A stretch of 60,000 nt of DNA from Halisarca cf. caerulea (GCA_963170055.1 CAUJGJ010000263.1:1473900-1533899), one strand, 5' to 3'. Counted from the stretch's first letter, positions 12,688 through 25,363 are shown. Numbers and translations are program-made. The notes: a model not told the origin generated them from the sequence alone.

Positions 12688-14099
12688 ATGAAGGTTAGCA
12701 CTCGTAACTTTTGATGTCATGTCCTTTATCGTCTGTTTTTGACCTCTATTGTTCCATATTTAGGCTTTGTTTCTCCTGTCGATTGTCATTGGAAGTAGCT
12801 TTGCCGTTCCTTTCTTGTCGGCGACTCCTCCAAAACGCGTGATTACTTCCAAACCAAATGTTGACTTTTGCCCTCTGTGTGTTAGCTTCGCTGGACAGTT
12901 CATCGACCAACTTCTAAACATCATTTTAAGTGAGTTAGCGTTCGATTTCTGCCAGTTGTGACTGCTTGATTGCATGCATAATTCTTGTTTGTTTCATATA
13001 AAGTGTTTCTAAGAACGTTGCATGCCTTTAGTCTAGTGCAGGACCGGCTATGCCAGACTAGCATGCCTCCAGGCCAACTGTCAACACTATGATAAATGGT
13101 GTAGATGGAGCACAATAGAGTGTGGTTAGGTATTTGAAAGTTCCATGGACCATCTTGGATGCCATGCAGTTGCCTCTCTAATGAAGCTATGTCTACCTCA
13201 GTATTACATGTGTGCGACACAGCTTGTATTTGAGCATAGATACTGTAATGCTACCTTATGTAGCATGGATTCTATGGTTTGGCCACAGAGATGGTAAAAT
13301 TCAGGTTAGATTTGCTGAGGACCTGCAAGAATTTCAAATCTTTTCCTCGAAATGTGTGGACCTTTTTTTATTCTACTTGACTCACCTCCACCCTCAATGT
13401 TCTAGATGCATATTTGAAAGTTGTCTATAGTATTAACTACATACTATTAAATTGCCAAATTAATTGAATGAATGATTCTTATTAATTCTTTGCATTTTCC
13501 TTATATTTTCATAATATTGTATTTTGCTTTTCTATACTGAGTGCCTGTTAGAATAACCCATGGCTAAAGGCTTCCCAGTATAGATAAGTTACCCTGACAC
13601 CCTGGAGGACTACAGTCAGGGTTCTATCTAGGAATAAAATTTTGGGGGGGAAGCTTGAGTATTACAGTGAATGACTGCGCGCAAGATATGCATATAGATT
13701 TGATGCATGTATTGTATGTATATAGCAGGGTGATGGGGGGGGGGGGGGGGGGGTACTTACAAAGTATAGTAGGGGGGCAGGTACATGTATTATGTGGCAT
13801 CCTAGACATCTATAAAACACATGCAGTGCTGTGATAATAGAGGTGCATGCAGATATGTATATATATGGAGTGCAGGGGTATATATATGTATATATAATAT
13901 ACGTATGAAACTAGGGGGGTCTGGGGGCATGCCCCCCCAGGGAAAATTCGAGTTTTTAGGTGAGATAATGTTGCATTTGAGGCCATTTTAGACCATTCAA
14001 GGCTGATTTTCACACTCAAATAGGGCCTTCTCTATAGTAATACAATGAGTGTCTGTGTGTATACGTACATTTGCACACATGTGTGTATGTGCGTCCATG

Positions 14100-14162
<63 letters not shown>

Positions 14163-15911
14163 GTGTGTGTGTTTGTGCATGACCAGATATATTATGGAGT
14201 GCAGGAGTATAAGTACTTATCGAGAGGGGTCTTGGGGCATGCCCCCTAGGGAAAATTTGAGTTTTTTGGTTATACAAGGTTGTATTTGAGGCCATTTTAG
14301 ATCATTCAAGGTAAATTTTGACACTCAAGTAGGGCCTATTCCATAGTATTTTGGATTGCAGTTGGAATTTTTTGGGGGTGGAAGCTGGGAAGTTTGGGGT
14401 GGAAGCTTCCCCCCCACCCCCCCCACTGGATAGAACCCTGACAGTAGAATCTCATTAAGAATAACTCTCTTATGACAAAATTCTGCTTACTGCAAACTAG
14501 TTTTCTAGCCCTGTTTGGTTTGCTGTAGTACTGTACATGTATTACTATATCCTGATAAGAACTTTTTATAAGGCTAGGCAAAATTGATTCCCAGTTTACC
14601 GTCAAGCCTTCTAAATTATAGCATTAGGGAGGGCGGTCGTTTTTCACTATTCATTTGTATTGAAATGCACTTATTATTTATTATCACGTATTTGTACACT
14701 TTGATCATTATAATGAAACCTTCAAGTTAATGCAAACAATACAAGAAGCAAATGAGGGTATTATATCATTAATTTTCAAGACTAATACATGTACAACTAC
14801 ATGTGCATGCCGTACAGGCGCTAATTTTCGCAGGATGTGTATTTCACGAATGAAGAACTTGGCTGTAATTCGCAATTTTAGTTTTGCGAATGGACAAGTC
14901 CCTACTGTATCTTAGACTAACATTCTATGTATCTTGCCCAATATTTGTGATCGAATTTTCACAAATGCAGGCTCATTCACGAGAATTAGCGCCTATACGG
15001 TGTTAAAATCACATTTTTAACACAAATTAATGAAAGCAATATGTACTAAGGTAGTAATGGCTAGACTCATCTTTGATCACATAACCACAAATAATGCATA
15101 ATGAAAATAATCAGGCGGAAACCAAATCACATGTGGGCGGAAATGATAAACTTTGAATTAACTTTGCCTGGCCTAATGAAAAGTCAGTCTGATTTGTGGG
15201 TACCCTAAAGTTCATCTTAGTGAAGCTCCACTGTGGTTTTGAACCAAGTAATGTAACTTTGCATCACTGTCATAATATGAGTACATGATGTATTGGAGTA
15301 ATTGGGGGAAAAAAGAGTAACATTCCTGATCCAGAGGTATGTGTTTGAGGGTTCACTTTATGTGTGTGTGAAATCTCCACCTGACCACCCAATATAACGT
15401 CTGTTCCCTCTTTCGCTTCAGATGCTGGTGTGGTAGGAGGTTGTGCTGACATCTGTAATGTGTTGGCCGAAAAGACAGGCAGCAAGGTAGCTGGGGAAGT
15501 CTGTATGATATTGTGTGCAGTTGTTGGGGTGAAAGAGTTCATCGCTATTGTTGAAAAGTACGGAAATACATCACCAATAACCGCCTATGTGTTGCTGTTG
15601 TTAGATGCATGTGTGTGCATGTTTCTTACAGAGCTGATCTGGACCCCATCTACTATTGTGAGCTGCTAAGGGCTTGTCCCATCAACGACAATGGTAATGC
15701 AAAGATCACAAGTGTGACTATTGAGCCTAAATCAGGCCCTCAAGGTGAGAAGCTCATGTGAGTACTGCACCTCACTGTCCAGCAGCATCTTATGTGTGGG
15801 TGGGAGGACTGCGTAAGCATAATCCCAACTTAGTTGGATGTGTATGTATGTCCAATGTCCCGACTTGTTGCAAATATCTCGATCATGCATCAGCTGCATT
15901 TGTACTGTCTT

Positions 15912-15968
<57 letters not shown>

Positions 15969-16557
15969 TATGTACATGGTGTCAATGAGTCCATGTTGAC
16001 CTGCTTATAGGGAGGTTCACAATCACAATGACCTTCAACTCCACAAAGGGAACAGGCACGGGAGAAGTGGAGCTGCTTGTTCAGACTGTGGATGGCATCC
16101 CAGTTGGTGAGTGGACAGTGTGGGATACGGCTCAGATGAACCATTGCGGTTTGTAAGAGGAAGTGTGTGATGTTAGCATCCTCTGTACACTAATACAAGT
16201 TACCATTAGGTACTTGCACATGCATGTACTTACACACATGCACGTATACATGCACACATGCGTGTGCGTGCAGGGGGGGGGGGGTAGAATATTGGGAGTG
16301 AAAGATATCTTCCATGTACTTGTTCAGGTGACACTGAGTTGAACCAGGAGCAGCCAGCTGGAACCTACTCCGTGTCCTGGAAGTTGAAGGCCGAACCCAA
16401 CCCAGACTGTGATCCTACCCAAGGACCGTGTGAGATGTGGCTGCCTGGAGTCTACAACATCAGCACTGCTATTTGCAATGGAGAGTGTGGTAGCAAGCAT
16501 CCCCACAGCCAGGTCTATGACCAGGGCAGCGCTCATTTCACCATCACTCAGTCATAG
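12688..16557 (+). CDS. Secreted countin-like saposin B-domain protein
   Basis: Predicted 248-residue secreted protein from six exons in consistent phase: 12688-12693, 12764-12929, 15422-15557, 15632-15744, 16011-16106, 16328-16557. The first exon codes only for Met-Lys. A hydrophobic signal peptide follows (LFLLSIVIGSSFAVP), then a saposin B domain at about residues 35-118 with cysteines in FCPLC, GGCADIC, EVCMILC and YYCELLRAC. The C-terminal half is a beta-rich domain ending in AICNGECGSKHPHS. This arrangement resembles Dictyostelium countin and the countin-like proteins of invertebrates, but I assign it from pattern only. Saposin domains bind or perturb lipids; the role here is unknown. 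Intron 2 is about 2.5 kb and carries transposon insertions. The nearest upstream gene is HEATR1, divergent, with its start 1.3 kb away. Confidence -1.
13537..13605 (+). mobile_element. Retroelement 3'-end-like repeat, copy B
   Basis: ACTGAGTGCCTGTTAGAATA...GGCTAAAGGCTTCCCAGTA...ATAAGTTACCCTGAC, a copy of the dispersed element at 30003-30075. It lies in countin-like intron 2. Confidence -1.
13612..14445. mobile_element. 824-bp non-autonomous DNA transposon with 5-bp target-site duplication
   Basis: Element 13617-14440 has inverted ends CAGGGTTCTATC and is flanked by ACAGT at 13612-13616 and 14441-14445. Inside are two direct copies of a block of about 125 bp (about 13915-14040 and 14220-14345) with the motif GGTCTGGGGGCATGCCCCC, separated by a (TG)n run at 14101-14172. 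It appears inserted into the start of the element at 14442. It has no coding capacity. Confidence -1.
14442..14600. mobile_element. MITE related to 20542-20721
   Basis: Starts CAGTAGAATCTCATTAAGAA. Its interior (CTAGCCCTGTTTGGTTTGCT) is the reverse complement of the element at 20542-20721. Its first bases were duplicated by the insertion of the element at 13617-14440. Confidence -1.
15917..15966. repeat. (TG)n microsatellite
   Basis: About 24 TG units in intron 4 of the countin-like gene, GU in its transcript. Confidence -1.
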
Positions 16558-17547
16558 CTAGAGACGAGTGGGACCTGTCCTAAACACTCCTGGTTGATAT
16601 AGGATATTAGACCTCATATTTCATACATGAGTTGTGTATTTTACTGAAGATAATATTAATGTGTGTATCGAAGAACTTATATTTGGTGTATAGCATAAGT
16701 GCCTGCACACGTAGTGCTTTCTTCAGCTCTTGCACACAATGATGGGAGCATGTGTGTATGTACTGTCCCACACACAACAGTGGTATGTGGTACACCTTGA
16801 AGTGTGGACTATGGTGAAATTAACACACTGAAGTGATATATGTGTGTATGCATGTGCCTGTTAGTCTGGTGTGGCCAGACTGAGTTCAGTCTGGACACAC
16901 CAGACTAGTGCCTGCCATGTACTTTGGCACATAAAATGACCAGTAAATGATGCATCTTGAATATTCCTTCTCATGCCCGAAGTTCTACCCAATTGGTTTG
17001 CATGCAGTCCAAATCCATGTTACCTTTGTAAAGAAAAGCCAAATTATCTGCATGTCTAATGATGCTAGCTAGTGCCTTTCATGTGTGGGGTTATTCGGAT
17101 GGCCGGGTGCAGCTACGGTGTTAGGACCCACACCTATTGTTTTACTGTGTTGACTATGATTGTCCCATTGGGACAGAGGTAGTACGCACAGTGTGGTTTG
17201 TGTTTGTGTGTGTTGAAGGGAGTAGAGTGTCAAACATAGCCCCGCTTTCAGCATCCTCTGAAATCCTAGTACGACTCTCCAGTGACTCTTCTACTAATAT
17301 TGCTCAAGACCACGCCATTGAGAGTCGTAAGATGTGAGTGCAAATTAGGAACTCACTGGTACCAATTATCTATCTTGAAAACTTGTATTAAAAGCTATTG
17401 CCACAAGAAAGGACTACCGCGGAACAGTTTATTTCAACAAGATGATAACAGGAGCAAGTCCAAGCAGAGACACTTAGTATTGAGTGCCTATGGTCAAAGC
17501 TTGCAAAGACAACATCCAAGACTTCAAGTGGGCGTGGTTTAACTAAG
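16558..17547. other. Intergenic region between the countin-like gene and TTC8
   Basis: 3' flank of the saposin gene and upstream region of TTC8. It contains a palindrome at 16862-16907 with 21-bp arms (TAGTCTGGTGTG, one mismatch, 4-nt centre), related in its ends to 11402-11461. No other gene or strong regulatory motif was recognised. Confidence -1.
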
Positions 17548-19427
17548 ATGGAGGGAAAGGTACCGGTCAATATAAAAGTAGAAGGGCTCGACCCCTTGTT
17601 TATGGCAACATCTTTGTTCAGAAGAAGACGATTTGAAGAATGCGTAGAAATTTGCACAATGTTGCTAGAGAAGAACCCCTTTGATCAGGTAACTATACTT
17701 TGCAACGAGAGGGAGTAGCCTACGTCGAATCCTAATTTTATAAGTGGACGCCTTTCCCGACTTTTGCTACAGGCAGCGTGGTTTCTCAAACTGCGAGCTT
17801 TAACAGAACAAACGTACGTGGATGAAGTCGAATACGAAGAAGAAGGTCTTGCAGAGACGCTTTTAGACGAAAATGCTATTGCTTCGTTACCAAGTGAGTT
17901 AGCATTGACATTTGTGAACGCTGTGTACGGTGCTTGTCTGAAGACTTTTATCCCTGGTGTCTGTTTTAGGACCTGGGACTTCTCTTCGTGTTCCTACGAG
18001 GGGCGGCGGGACAAGCCAAGGAATCCGTCCGCTCAGCCAGTCTGGTCGCCCCTTGAGTGGCTTCGTCCGTCCCGGGACTTTAGGGGGCCGTCCGGGGACG
18101 ATGGAGCAGGCCCTTCGGACCCCGCGTACGGCAACCACCGCTAGACCCGTCACCAGTGCTTCAGGACGCCACGTTCGACTGGGGACGGTGAGTGTGCGAA
18201 AACACAGGTAGATTTACCCGAGGTGTTAGCTCGGCTTAGGTATGACAGCTTGGATCCGAGTGCACTACACACAAGCAATGACTCTACCACGAAGCAGTGT
18301 TGTTGCACGTACCAACCATCCTCTAATCCAAGTGACACCGTAGACACATTGTACATACATTACAGCTTGGTTAGCACAGGGAGCTAGGCCCTCTTCATCA
18401 TGTGACACCTGAATTTATGGGATGTATGTTGAATTCCCCACTGTACACCAAGATTTAGTTCATGAATGTATATTTTCGATAATTTTAGTGGTCCACATTT
18501 AGGTGTTGATATTACTGCAGTGGAACCTCTGATAGTGGACTCTCCCAAGTGAGGACACAGTAGTATGGAGTGCCTATGATATTATAAACCTCTCTACAAA
18601 GGACAAGACTTGCATTCCCAGTATAATTCCTACAATACATTTTGAACCTCCCAAAGAGGAAAACCTCTACAAAAAACAAATCAGTTGAGTTTATGCCGTC
18701 CCCAAAGTGCCCTTTATTCAGAGGCTCCCCCGTTCTGTGTTGTGCTGTTTATTCAGAGGCTCCCCTGTTCTGTGTTGTGCTGTTTCTTATTCTAGTGCTC
18801 TGGTGCCATCCATGCAGGCTTCCATGCTGACTGAGCCAGGAGGACCGTTTATTGATGTGTCTAAACTGAACCTTTCAAAATATGCCCACCGCCCTGCTCT
18901 AGCCAAGGCCTTGTTTGAGTACCTCTTCTATCATGAAGCTGACATGAGAGCTGTGAGTGTGGGATGTGAGAGGAGTGAGTGTGTGTGTGGATGCGGGAGA
19001 TGTGTGTGAATGTGAGAAGAGTGAGACAGGGTTCTGCCCAGGTAATCTTCCAAAGGTGGTAATCAAGTCAATCAATTCACAGCTAACACACGTTTGTAGA
19101 CCAACTTCTAAGTGTACCTTCCAACCAAAAACATCAAAGAAGGTTTTTGTTAGGGTAAATAGACTAAACATGAGACTAGTGAAGTGTTTCAATTACAAAA
19201 AAAACAAGTTTAGAGAAAAACTCAGTACTATATTTTCAAAATGCTCTGGTCTCTTTAAAAGACAAAGGTGGTTGGCCATGAATTTTGCTGGTTGGACCCG
19301 ACCACCTCTAACCAGGGTGGGCAGAACCCTGGTGAGAGTGTAGATGTGAGAGGAGTGTGTGTGTGTGGATGTGAGACCCGTAAGTGTATGTACATATGTG
19401 GTGTGTGTGTGTGTGTGTGTGTGTGTG

Positions 19428-19520
<93 letters not shown>

Positions 19521-19698
19521 ATGTGTACGTTATGTTCTGTGTATTTATGTATGTACAGGCTCTGGAGCTTGCCTCTGCAGCAACCGAGGCCTGTCAGTTC
19601 AAGAGTTGGTGGTGGAAGGTGCAGCTTGGAAAGTGCTATTACAGGTACAGTACTTCACAAGGGGCATTTTTACATGTAGTGTGTGGACGCTCTCTGTA

Positions 19699-19759
<61 letters not shown>

Positions 19760-19761
19760 TG

Positions 19762-19832
<71 letters not shown>

Positions 19833-21483
19833 ATGGTATGTTCATACATCAGGCTCTCTTGTGTATACAGTGTATGTGGGCTTTTGAGCTTTGTGTGTGT
19901 GAAGTGCAGTGTTGTATGTGTGTGCATGTGTGCATGTTGGGGGGTATTCCTGCCTGCAGCATTGCATGTGTACAGTTCTCTGCATTGCTCTATGAAACTC
20001 TGTGTGGACTTCTTGTTGTCTGGAGTATGCGTTTGGGCATTGTGTATCCGTCCCCTCAATCTGCAATCTCTCTTGCTGCTAGGCTGGGGATGTACAGGGA
20101 GGCAGAGCAACAGTTCTTGTCGTCTCTCAAGCAATTTGAGACTTTGGACACTTTCCTGCTCCTTGGGAAAGTACACGTCAAGTTGGACCAGCCGTTAGCT
20201 GCCATTGAAAACTTTAAAAAGGTCTGTCATTGAATTTATCCCATCTTTGAAAATAATATTGTGCCTGTATTGAATAGCCAGAAAAGATGTTTCTTTTGCA
20301 TCTATCCCATCGCTGAAGATAGTGTTATGTCTGTAGCAAGGTTAATTGTTGTGGCATTTGAATTTGTCCTGTTGACTTCATTCATGTAGGTCCGTGTCTA
20401 CTGACCTTCAGCCTCATTAGTCGCCATGGTTACTTGAATTATGTCACCTCTAAAACTGTTCTGGCTTGATACCTTGATTTTGACGGCTGTTGCTTGTCAT
20501 TCTCGTACTTATTTAGTCCCTACGTCATCGCTAGGTTGTTGCAGTCAAACCTCATTAATACGAATTTTTAGGGACCCACAAAATTTGTTCTCATTATCAG
20601 AAGTTCTTCTTATCAGGATATAGTAATACATGTACAGTACTACAGCAAACCAAACAGGGCTAGGAAACTAGTTTGTGTCTATAAGTTAGTCTTAAGTGTT
20701 CTTCTTGACGAGGTTCTACTGTACCAATAGGGGTCAGGGGTTTCCTCACGATAAGAATGTGGAGTGGTGTAAGTTCAAGCCAAACCTACTGCGCATGGCA
20801 AACCTTCACCTTATATATTTGCCATATACATATGCATATGCCATATATTTGACTGATTTGGAGATGTGTACCTGAAGAAGCCCAAGTGGGCAAAACATTG
20901 TGCCATTTTGTGATTGTTTGGGGACTAATTGTGATTTGTGTTATCTGTCCAAAGGTAAAGCATCTCCAAATCAGTTGCATTTCAAAGAGTTTCGACCTTT
21001 GTACATATCACTCTCACAAGATCTGACACTTGTGAAATGATGAAGGGACGAGCAGTGTTGTGCTACACTACTAGACATGCAGGCAGAACTGTAGCTGTGA
21101 GATTTCTTTGTTATGTGGTATTCCTTCAACATCTTCAGGGTCTATCCACCTTCCCCAAAGACGTCTCTCTGTTGACCGGTGTGGCTCGGATCTACGAGGG
21201 CATCGGAGAGATGGAGAAGGCGGTGGATCAGTACAGGAATGTACTGGAGATGGACAGTACCAACATTGAGGCTATAGCATGTCTGGGCACACACCACTTC
21301 TACAGCGACCAACCTGAGATAGCTCTTCGGTACTATCGGTGAGTGGGGACAAGGATGTAGGAGTACTATGTGTGTGTGCTTACTGGTGGTGAAGTGGTGT
21401 GTGTGTGTGTGTGTGTGTGTGCGTGTGTGCGTGTTTGTGTGTGTTTGTGTGTGTTTGTGTGTGTCTGTGTCTGTGTCTGTGTG

Positions 21484-21534
<51 letters not shown>

Positions 21535-23509
21535 ATGTATTCATGTGTGCGTGAGACCATCATGTTCCTACTCCTGTCGTAACTAAGACAGAATTATCTC
21601 ATTTCCCAGCACTTCACCTGTTATAGCACTCCTCTTAACTTCCCCAACCAACATAAACAGGGCAACACACTATGTTGTTTGTTTGACCTGTGTTTGCTGT
21701 TACTCGAGAATTCTGTAACCTTGCTCCCTGTTATCTTCCTCAGACGTCTTCTTCAGATGGGTGTGTACAACACTGAAGTCTTCCTCAACCTTGGGTTGTG
21801 CTGCTTCTATGCTCAGCAGTACGACATTGCTCTCAACTGCCTCCTACGAGCCCTGTCACTGGCATCAGATGAGCAATTTGCTGATGTCTGGTACAACATC
21901 GGCCATGTTGCTCTGGTAGGTCCACTGTTGTGAATAGGTGTTGACTACTGTTAGGACCACTGCCATTCTCTGCATGTACTTGCTCTCCCCGAGTTTAACT
22001 GGTCCGTGTTCTGTTCTTTTCAATCTCTAAAATATAATGATATGGTTTTCCCTATGCTATGTTTAAACTTCACCACTAACTATCCCATAATGATTTGAGT
22101 GCAAATTTTATCCTGCAATAAATTCCCATTATGAACCCCGGGGAGGGGGAGGGGGGGCACTGAAAATCATGCAGTATAATATATAGAGCAATGCTGCATA
22201 GATGAGGGCAGTGGTTTTCACTCTATACAAAAATTGCCATACAAACACTTGATGATATTCCATGGTATACGTAGATCTAGTGACACGCCCACTGACACAC
22301 CTATGAGTGTATTTGTTCCACATGCACAGGGTGTTGGTGATAGCAACATGGCGTACCAGTGTTTCAAGCTGTCCCTCGTCTACAACAACACTCACCCTGA
22401 GGCTCTGAACAACCTGGGAGTGCTGGAGTGGAAGATGGGGCACGGAGAAGTGGTGAGAGCTGCTGCATATGCCTACTGATCTTGTGAATATGGTCAAGTG
22501 GTGTGTGTGGTCAAGTGGTGTACATGGTCAAGTGGTGTGTGTGGTCAAGTGGTGTACATAGTCAAGTGGTGTACATAGTCAAGTGATGGGGATGGTCAAG
22601 TGGTGTGCGTGGTCAAGTGGTGTGCGTGGTCAAGTGGTGTACATGGTCAAGTGGTGTGTGTGGTCAAGTGGTGTACATAGTCAAGTGGTGTACATAGTCA
22701 AGTGATGGGGATGGTCAAGTGGTGTGCGTGGTCAAGTGGTGTGCGTGGTCAAGTGATGGGGATGGTCAAGTGGTGTACATAGTCAAGTGATGGGGATGGT
22801 CAAGTGGTATGTGTGGTAGAGTTTTGCTGTATTTTCTGTCTTGACAAGTTCGGGTGGCCTAGCCTTCATATAAACAGTCACTTCTTGAGGCCATACAATG
22901 GACCACTGCTAGCCCTAACTCTAAAGTTCTGCTAATTTGGTAACACAGTTACACAAAGGCTTGCCCACATTGCTGTGTGGGCAAGCATGGGTTATCCACT
23001 TTGTCAAACTGTGAAGACTTTTGAAATCTTTTGAATTAAAGCAAGTTTTGTACTAGTTACTACTCAACCATTGACGCCAGTCACAAGTTCTAATCACTAG
23101 TCGTGAGGTTGGCAAAGTAGACTGCATATTCCGTCAGCGGAGCCACTCCCGTCGTCCTTTTACAGAGGGGGGTTATGATATCATTTTGTGTTTCTTATCT
23201 TTCCCTTTTCATGAGCTATTGGCATACCTGTAGTCTCCGGACATGTTCTTCTCCTTGTGTTTGGAGTGTTGGTACTTGTGTGTGCGTTGTGCAGGCCCAA
23301 TCGTGTTTTCAGTCGAGCTGCAAGTCAGGCGACCATCTCTACGAACCCTTCTACAACATGGCTTTCACATGTGAAAAGGTGTGTGTATATGTGTGTTCAT
23401 GCGTATGTACTAATGTGTGTATGTGTATACATACCCAGTTATTGGTTGGTCTCAGTCTATGTCTACAGTGTATGTTTGTGCCCACGTGTGTGTGTGTGTA
23501 TGTGTGTGT

Positions 23510-23585
<76 letters not shown>

Positions 23586-24111
23586 GTAGGTCAATATGAC
23601 ATGGATGCATGGGCAATGGGAATACTTCGGTACAGGGCCACCTGTCTATAGGGACCACTGGAGGCTGCTCCAGGGCCACCTGTCTATAGAGACCACTGGA
23701 GGCTGCTCCAGGGCCACCTGTCTATAGAGACCACTGTAGTCTGCTCCAGGGCCACCTGTCTATAGAGACCACTGTAGTCTGCTCCAGGGCCACCTCATGC
23801 AGTGATACACTAATGTACCTCTGTATAAGGACCACCTGTTTACAAAGACCACCATCACTTGTTTCCTCGAGTGGTCGTTATAGACCGGTTTTCCTGTGTG
23901 TTCAGTGCTTATAACATGTGCTGTGCATAATAGTTGTATGACCAACTGTGCATGGGTGTGTTTATAGCTTGAGTCATATGGCCCCTTTACTCAGATTGGA
24001 GACATACAAAGAAGTTACCAAAACTGTAAAAAGTCTTTGGATGTGTTTACTGACCACACAGATTCAAAAGAACTCATCAAACAGCTCAAACAACACTTTG
24101 AAGCTTTGTGA
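17548..24111 (+). CDS. TTC8: TTC8/BBS8, BBSome tetratricopeptide subunit
   Basis: BBSome subunit that helps carry membrane proteins into and out of cilia. Eleven exons give 511 residues, close to the vertebrate protein: 17548-17688, 17773-17893, 17970-18187, 18818-18952, 19559-19644, 20083-20221, 21140 (acceptor G at 21139)-21338, 21744-21915, 22330-22452, 23295-23378, 23995-24111. All splice phases agree. The N-terminus ([20 protein letters not shown]) precedes a basic Gly/Arg/Thr-rich linker in exon 3 ending [12 protein letters not shown], a family hallmark. The rest is a TPR array with [38 protein letters not shown] and [15 protein letters not shown], ending [11 protein letters not shown]. 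Introns hold long (TG)n runs and two minisatellites. The gene converges on TRMT112 with 109 bp between stop codons. I found no clear RFX X-box upstream of the start. Confidence -1.
18518..18735. mobile_element. MITE, CAGTGGAACCTCTGATAG end
   Basis: Same family as 5103-5304 (TAGTGGACTCTCCCAA, ACAAAGGACAA, CCCTTTATTCAGAGG). It lies in TTC8 intron 3, and its 3' part is tandemly repeated (TTATTCAGAGGCTCCCC). Confidence -1.
19399..19520. repeat. (TG)n tract in TTC8 intron 4
   Basis: About 60 TG units with two TTG interruptions, ending 38 nt before the acceptor of the next exon. Confidence -1.
19699..19832. repeat. (TG)n tract in TTC8 intron 5
   Basis: Interrupted TG run shortly after the donor of exon 19559-19644. 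Confidence -1.
20542..20721. mobile_element. MITE, CAGTCAAACCTC / GAGGTTCTACTG ends
   Basis: Inverted ends of the CAGT-AACCTC type, about 180 bp, in TTC8 intron 6. Homologous in reverse to 14442-14600. TA follows the right end only. Confidence -1.
21398..21535. repeat. (TG)n tract in TTC8 intron 7
   Basis: Interrupted TG/TTTG run beginning about 60 nt after the donor of exon 21139-21338. Confidence -1.
22495..22815. repeat. Minisatellite, 18-bp GGTCAAGTGGTGTACATA-type units
   Basis: About eighteen units with three main variants (GTACATA, GTGTGTG, GTGCGTG and a GATGGGGAT form), close to the donor of TTC8 exon 22330-22452. Confidence -1.
23485..23580. repeat. (TG)n tract in TTC8 intron 10
   Basis: About 45 TG units downstream of the donor GTGTGTGTATATGTG of exon 23295-23378. 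Confidence -1.
23630..23805. repeat. Tandem array, about 39-bp units
   Basis: Four units containing GGCCACCTGTCTATAGAGAC and CACTGTAGTCTGCTCCA. The same words appear singly at 8210-8235. Confidence -1.
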
Positions 24112-24220
24112 ACGTGACAATGTATATGAAATATGTATAAGTACTTGTCTGTGTACTTGTGTGTATAATGTGATGTACGTGCAATGATGATTGCTGTGTT
24201 AATTGTGCGCTTTAATAAGT

Positions 24221-24441
24221 TTAAACTTCATCTTCTCGAAGAAGAAGGTTCGGAATTCCATTGTTGATAGGAAATTTGCGTCCACTTTCAGGGCATTCCA
24301 ACTCTCCTTCCACAACCTCAACCTCAAGGAGCACGTGATGAGCTTTCTTCAGAAACTCCTCATTCCCTTCATAGTCTTGAGGTGCCTCTGGTGGAATGTC
24401 TGCACCAGCCCCCACCTGCAGGAGTGTGTAGATGGGGAGAA

Positions 24442-24513
<72 letters not shown>

Positions 24514-24762
24514 ACAGTGTGGTGTGAGTGGGTGCAAACATGGACACCATGCATGCATGCAGTGGACTCACAACGTCTGCAGCCTCCTTCACTGCTCCCC
24601 ACTGTAGCCTCTTAATCATTCGACGGATGAAGTCAGGATTGAATTCCACTTCTTTGGACTCCACTTTCTTAGGCTGAAAGTGAACAAGGTAAAACGAGAA
24701 AAGCCTATGGGGATCTCTTGTCATGAACACTACTACACATAAGTCTAACACAGACAGTGAAC

Positions 24763-24825
<63 letters not shown>

Positions 24826-25363
24826 TGTGTGTGCATGCATGCATGTGTGTGTGTGTGTGTCACAGACGGTGAACATCCCTACATGCATATGTTAGCAGGT
24901 ACCAACTATCAATGCTCATAAATTCCTATACCATAAGATAGAAACTTCAATCTTGAACCTCACTTGTGTTTCTTTGTGTTAGGTGCTGCCTAAGTGCATG
25001 GATAAAATTACACCATGTGTTGCACAAGTACACTGGTTTAACATCCGGAGCCCATCCACATCAATTGATGAGATGCATGGACTTGACACTGAACAGCATG
25101 ATTTTAATGCAATACAAATTTCACATTTTATCGCAGTGCACCGGCAAAATGTGAGCTATTAGCTGTAATGTCAAACACGACTTTAAACAGGTACAATCCC
25201 TGAATGTCCAGCTACAAACATAAGCCATCACCAATCATGCACAGGTTCACAGGCTAACTCGGGAGTTTGGAGGGACACGGATGCTTACTATGATCTTGAA
25301 AGGATATCCATTCTTGACGCCTTTCACATGAGACGTTAGCATGTTGTGCGTTAGGAGCTTCAT
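24221..25363 (-). CDS. TRMT112: TRMT112, methyltransferase-activating zinc-finger-like cofactor
   Basis: Small obligate partner that stabilises and activates several methyltransferases acting on tRNA, rRNA and release factors. Three exons (25363-25289, 24673-24572, 24415-24221) encode 123 residues, against 125 in human. The N-terminus MKLLTHNMLTSHVKGVKNG, the central VEFNPDFIRRMIKRLQW and the C-terminal ECPESGRKFPINNGIPNLLL are diagnostic of the Trm112/UPF0434 fold. All introns are phase 0. The first exon starts 66 bp from the oppositely oriented membrane-protein gene at 25430, implying a shared promoter. Both introns carry (TG)n on the plus strand, which reads as CA in this transcript. Confidence -1.
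24445..24512. repeat. (TG)n tract in a TRMT112 intron
   Basis: About 33 TG units on the plus strand, CA in the TRMT112 transcript, close to the acceptor of the last exon. Confidence -1.
24765..24860. repeat. (TG)n tract in TRMT112 intron 1
   Basis: TG run with a short GCATGCATGCATG interruption, CA in the transcript. Confidence -1.

Noticed and set aside
19000..19343. Possible small gene in TTC8 intron 4
   Set aside because: The frame lacks family features and runs into repeats; TTC8 exons on both sides join in phase without it.
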